Below the pieces are notes generated by a model. That model was not told the origin of the DNA, did not search any database, and worked only from the letters and a program-made list of their open reading frames with translations. Shown one piece after another: positions 5,092-5,677 of a stretch of 5,677 nucleotides of DNA. Source of the DNA: Alphaproteobacteria bacterium. Lineage in GTDB: Bacteria > Pseudomonadota > Alphaproteobacteria > Rhodospirillales > Rhodospirillaceae. The first letter of the stretch is position 1; the number at the start of each line of letters is the position of its first letter. The translations under genes were made by a program, and so were the position numbers. Location of the stretch: contig QKGW01000446.1 of the NCBI GenBank assembly GCA_003250275.1, positions 1 to 5,677 on the forward strand. Reading direction: 5' to 3'.

Positions 5092-5677
5092 TTATTTGCC
5101 GTTCACCCGCTCGAAATAGCGGAAGAACTGCGAATCCGGGGAGAGAACCAGAGTGGTGTCCGCGCCCAAGGACTCGCGGTAGGCATCCATGGAACGATAG
5201 AAGGCGAAAAACTCGGGATCGCGGCCATAGGCCTTGCCGAGAATTTCGTTCCGCGTGGCGTCTCCCTCACCACGCAGCACCTGCGCCTGGCGACGAGCCT
5301 CGGCGAGGATCACGGTCCGTTCGCGGTCCGCTTCGGCCTGAATCTTGGCCTTCATCTCCGCGCCGTCGGCGCGGTAGCGGGCGGCCTCGGCGAAGCGGTC
5401 GGAACGCATACGGTTAAACAAGGCCTCAGCGGTATCACGGGGCAACTCGGTGCGCCCGATGCGCACGTCGATCACCTCGATGCCGAACTCCCGTTCGCGT
5501 TCGCGCACCGCCTTATTGATGTTCTCCATCACCTCGGCGCGCTTCTCCGACAGGATGTCGGTCAGGAGCACCTTGGCGACTTCGACGCGCACGGCGTTGT
5601 TGAGCTCGCGCCCAAGACGCTGACGCAGCACCGTTTCGTTGCCCGCGGCCTTACGGAACTGCAACGGATCGGTGATC
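5092..5677 (-). CDS. hflC: Protease modulator HflC, C-terminal part
   Basis: The gene runs off the right edge, and about 194 C-terminal residues are visible, starting at ITDPLQFR. HflC pairs with HflK in a large inner-membrane complex of the SPFH/prohibitin family that surrounds and modulates the FtsH protease. The visible part holds the end of the SPFH domain ('FGIEVIDVRIGRTELP'), followed by the charged coiled coil ('RYRADGAEMKAKIQAEADRERTVILAEARRQAQVLRGEGDA', given here only as landmarks around the EGDA turn). The HflC-type tail follows: 'DPEFFAFYRSMDAYRESLG' and 'LVLSPDSQFFRYF', close to the 'SPDSDFFRYM' ending of E. coli HflC. The stop is TAA at 5092-5094. The N-terminal membrane anchor lies outside the window. 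It is probably co-transcribed with the protease gene 22 bp downstream, and hflK would be expected just outside the right edge. Confidence 0.95.
   Translation of the reverse strand, partial: ITDPLQFRKAAGNETVLRQRLGRELNNAVRVEVAKVLLTDILSEKRAEVMENINKAVREREREFGIEVIDVRIGRTELPRDTAEALFNRMRSDRFAEAARYRADGAEMKAKIQAEADRERTVILAEARRQAQVLRGEGDATRNEILGKAYGRDPEFFAFYRSMDAYRESLGADTTLVLSPDSQFFRYFERVNGK

Noticed and set aside
3273..5417. Plus-strand 714-codon open frame running antisense to holC, the protease gene and hflC
   Set aside because: Its product is a His/Asp/Arg/Leu-rich run with no domain pattern. It mirrors the codon bias of clear minus-strand genes with intact catalytic motifs, a usual artefact in high-GC DNA.
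1..5677. Search for CRISPR arrays, tRNA or rRNA genes, transposases and attachment sites
   Set aside because: None was seen. The only regular repeat is the three-unit 10-bp array at 1070-1099, which is too short and unspaced to be a CRISPR array.

Overview
The window is a GC-rich chromosomal stretch, most likely from an alphaproteobacterium and possibly Rhodospirillales-like. The grounds are strong G/C preference at codon third positions, an hflC–Do-protease operon, and holC close to an ABC-F ATPase gene. The lineage is inferred from gene content and protein style only. No rRNA, tRNA, CRISPR array or insertion sequence is visible.

Layout, left to right. Positions 1-328 (+) hold the C-terminal coiled coil of an ABC-F ATPase that is cut by the window edge. 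Positions 354-1058 (-) hold a lone gene of clearly lower GC. It encodes a 234-residue protein that reads as a SeqA-N-like ribbon-helix-helix segment, then a RAMA-like domain, then a winged-helix-like domain. Just upstream of its preferred start, over a candidate promoter, lie three phased 10-bp repeats that each begin with GATC. Positions 1194-1805 (+) encode a RimJ/RimL-type GNAT acetyltransferase. Its stop codon directly abuts the stop of the convergent gene at 1806-2216.

From 1806 to the right edge every gene is on the minus strand. Read in the direction of transcription they are: hflC (C-terminal part, 5677-5092); a periplasmic Do/DegP-type serine protease (5069-3534); a strong intrinsic terminator (3510-3487); holC, the DNA polymerase III chi subunit (3452-2988); an unrecognised soluble protein (2893-2228); and an unrecognised small membrane protein (2216-1806). 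hflC and the protease form an envelope protein-quality-control unit. holC and the two small genes may form a second unit.

The most interesting part is 354-1193. A probably acquired, modified-DNA-reader-like or regulator-like protein sits next to a phased GATC repeat that looks like its own operator. The second item of note is a stretch of the 2228-2893 gene that reads as a more natural protein in another frame, which suggests two compensating frameshifts.
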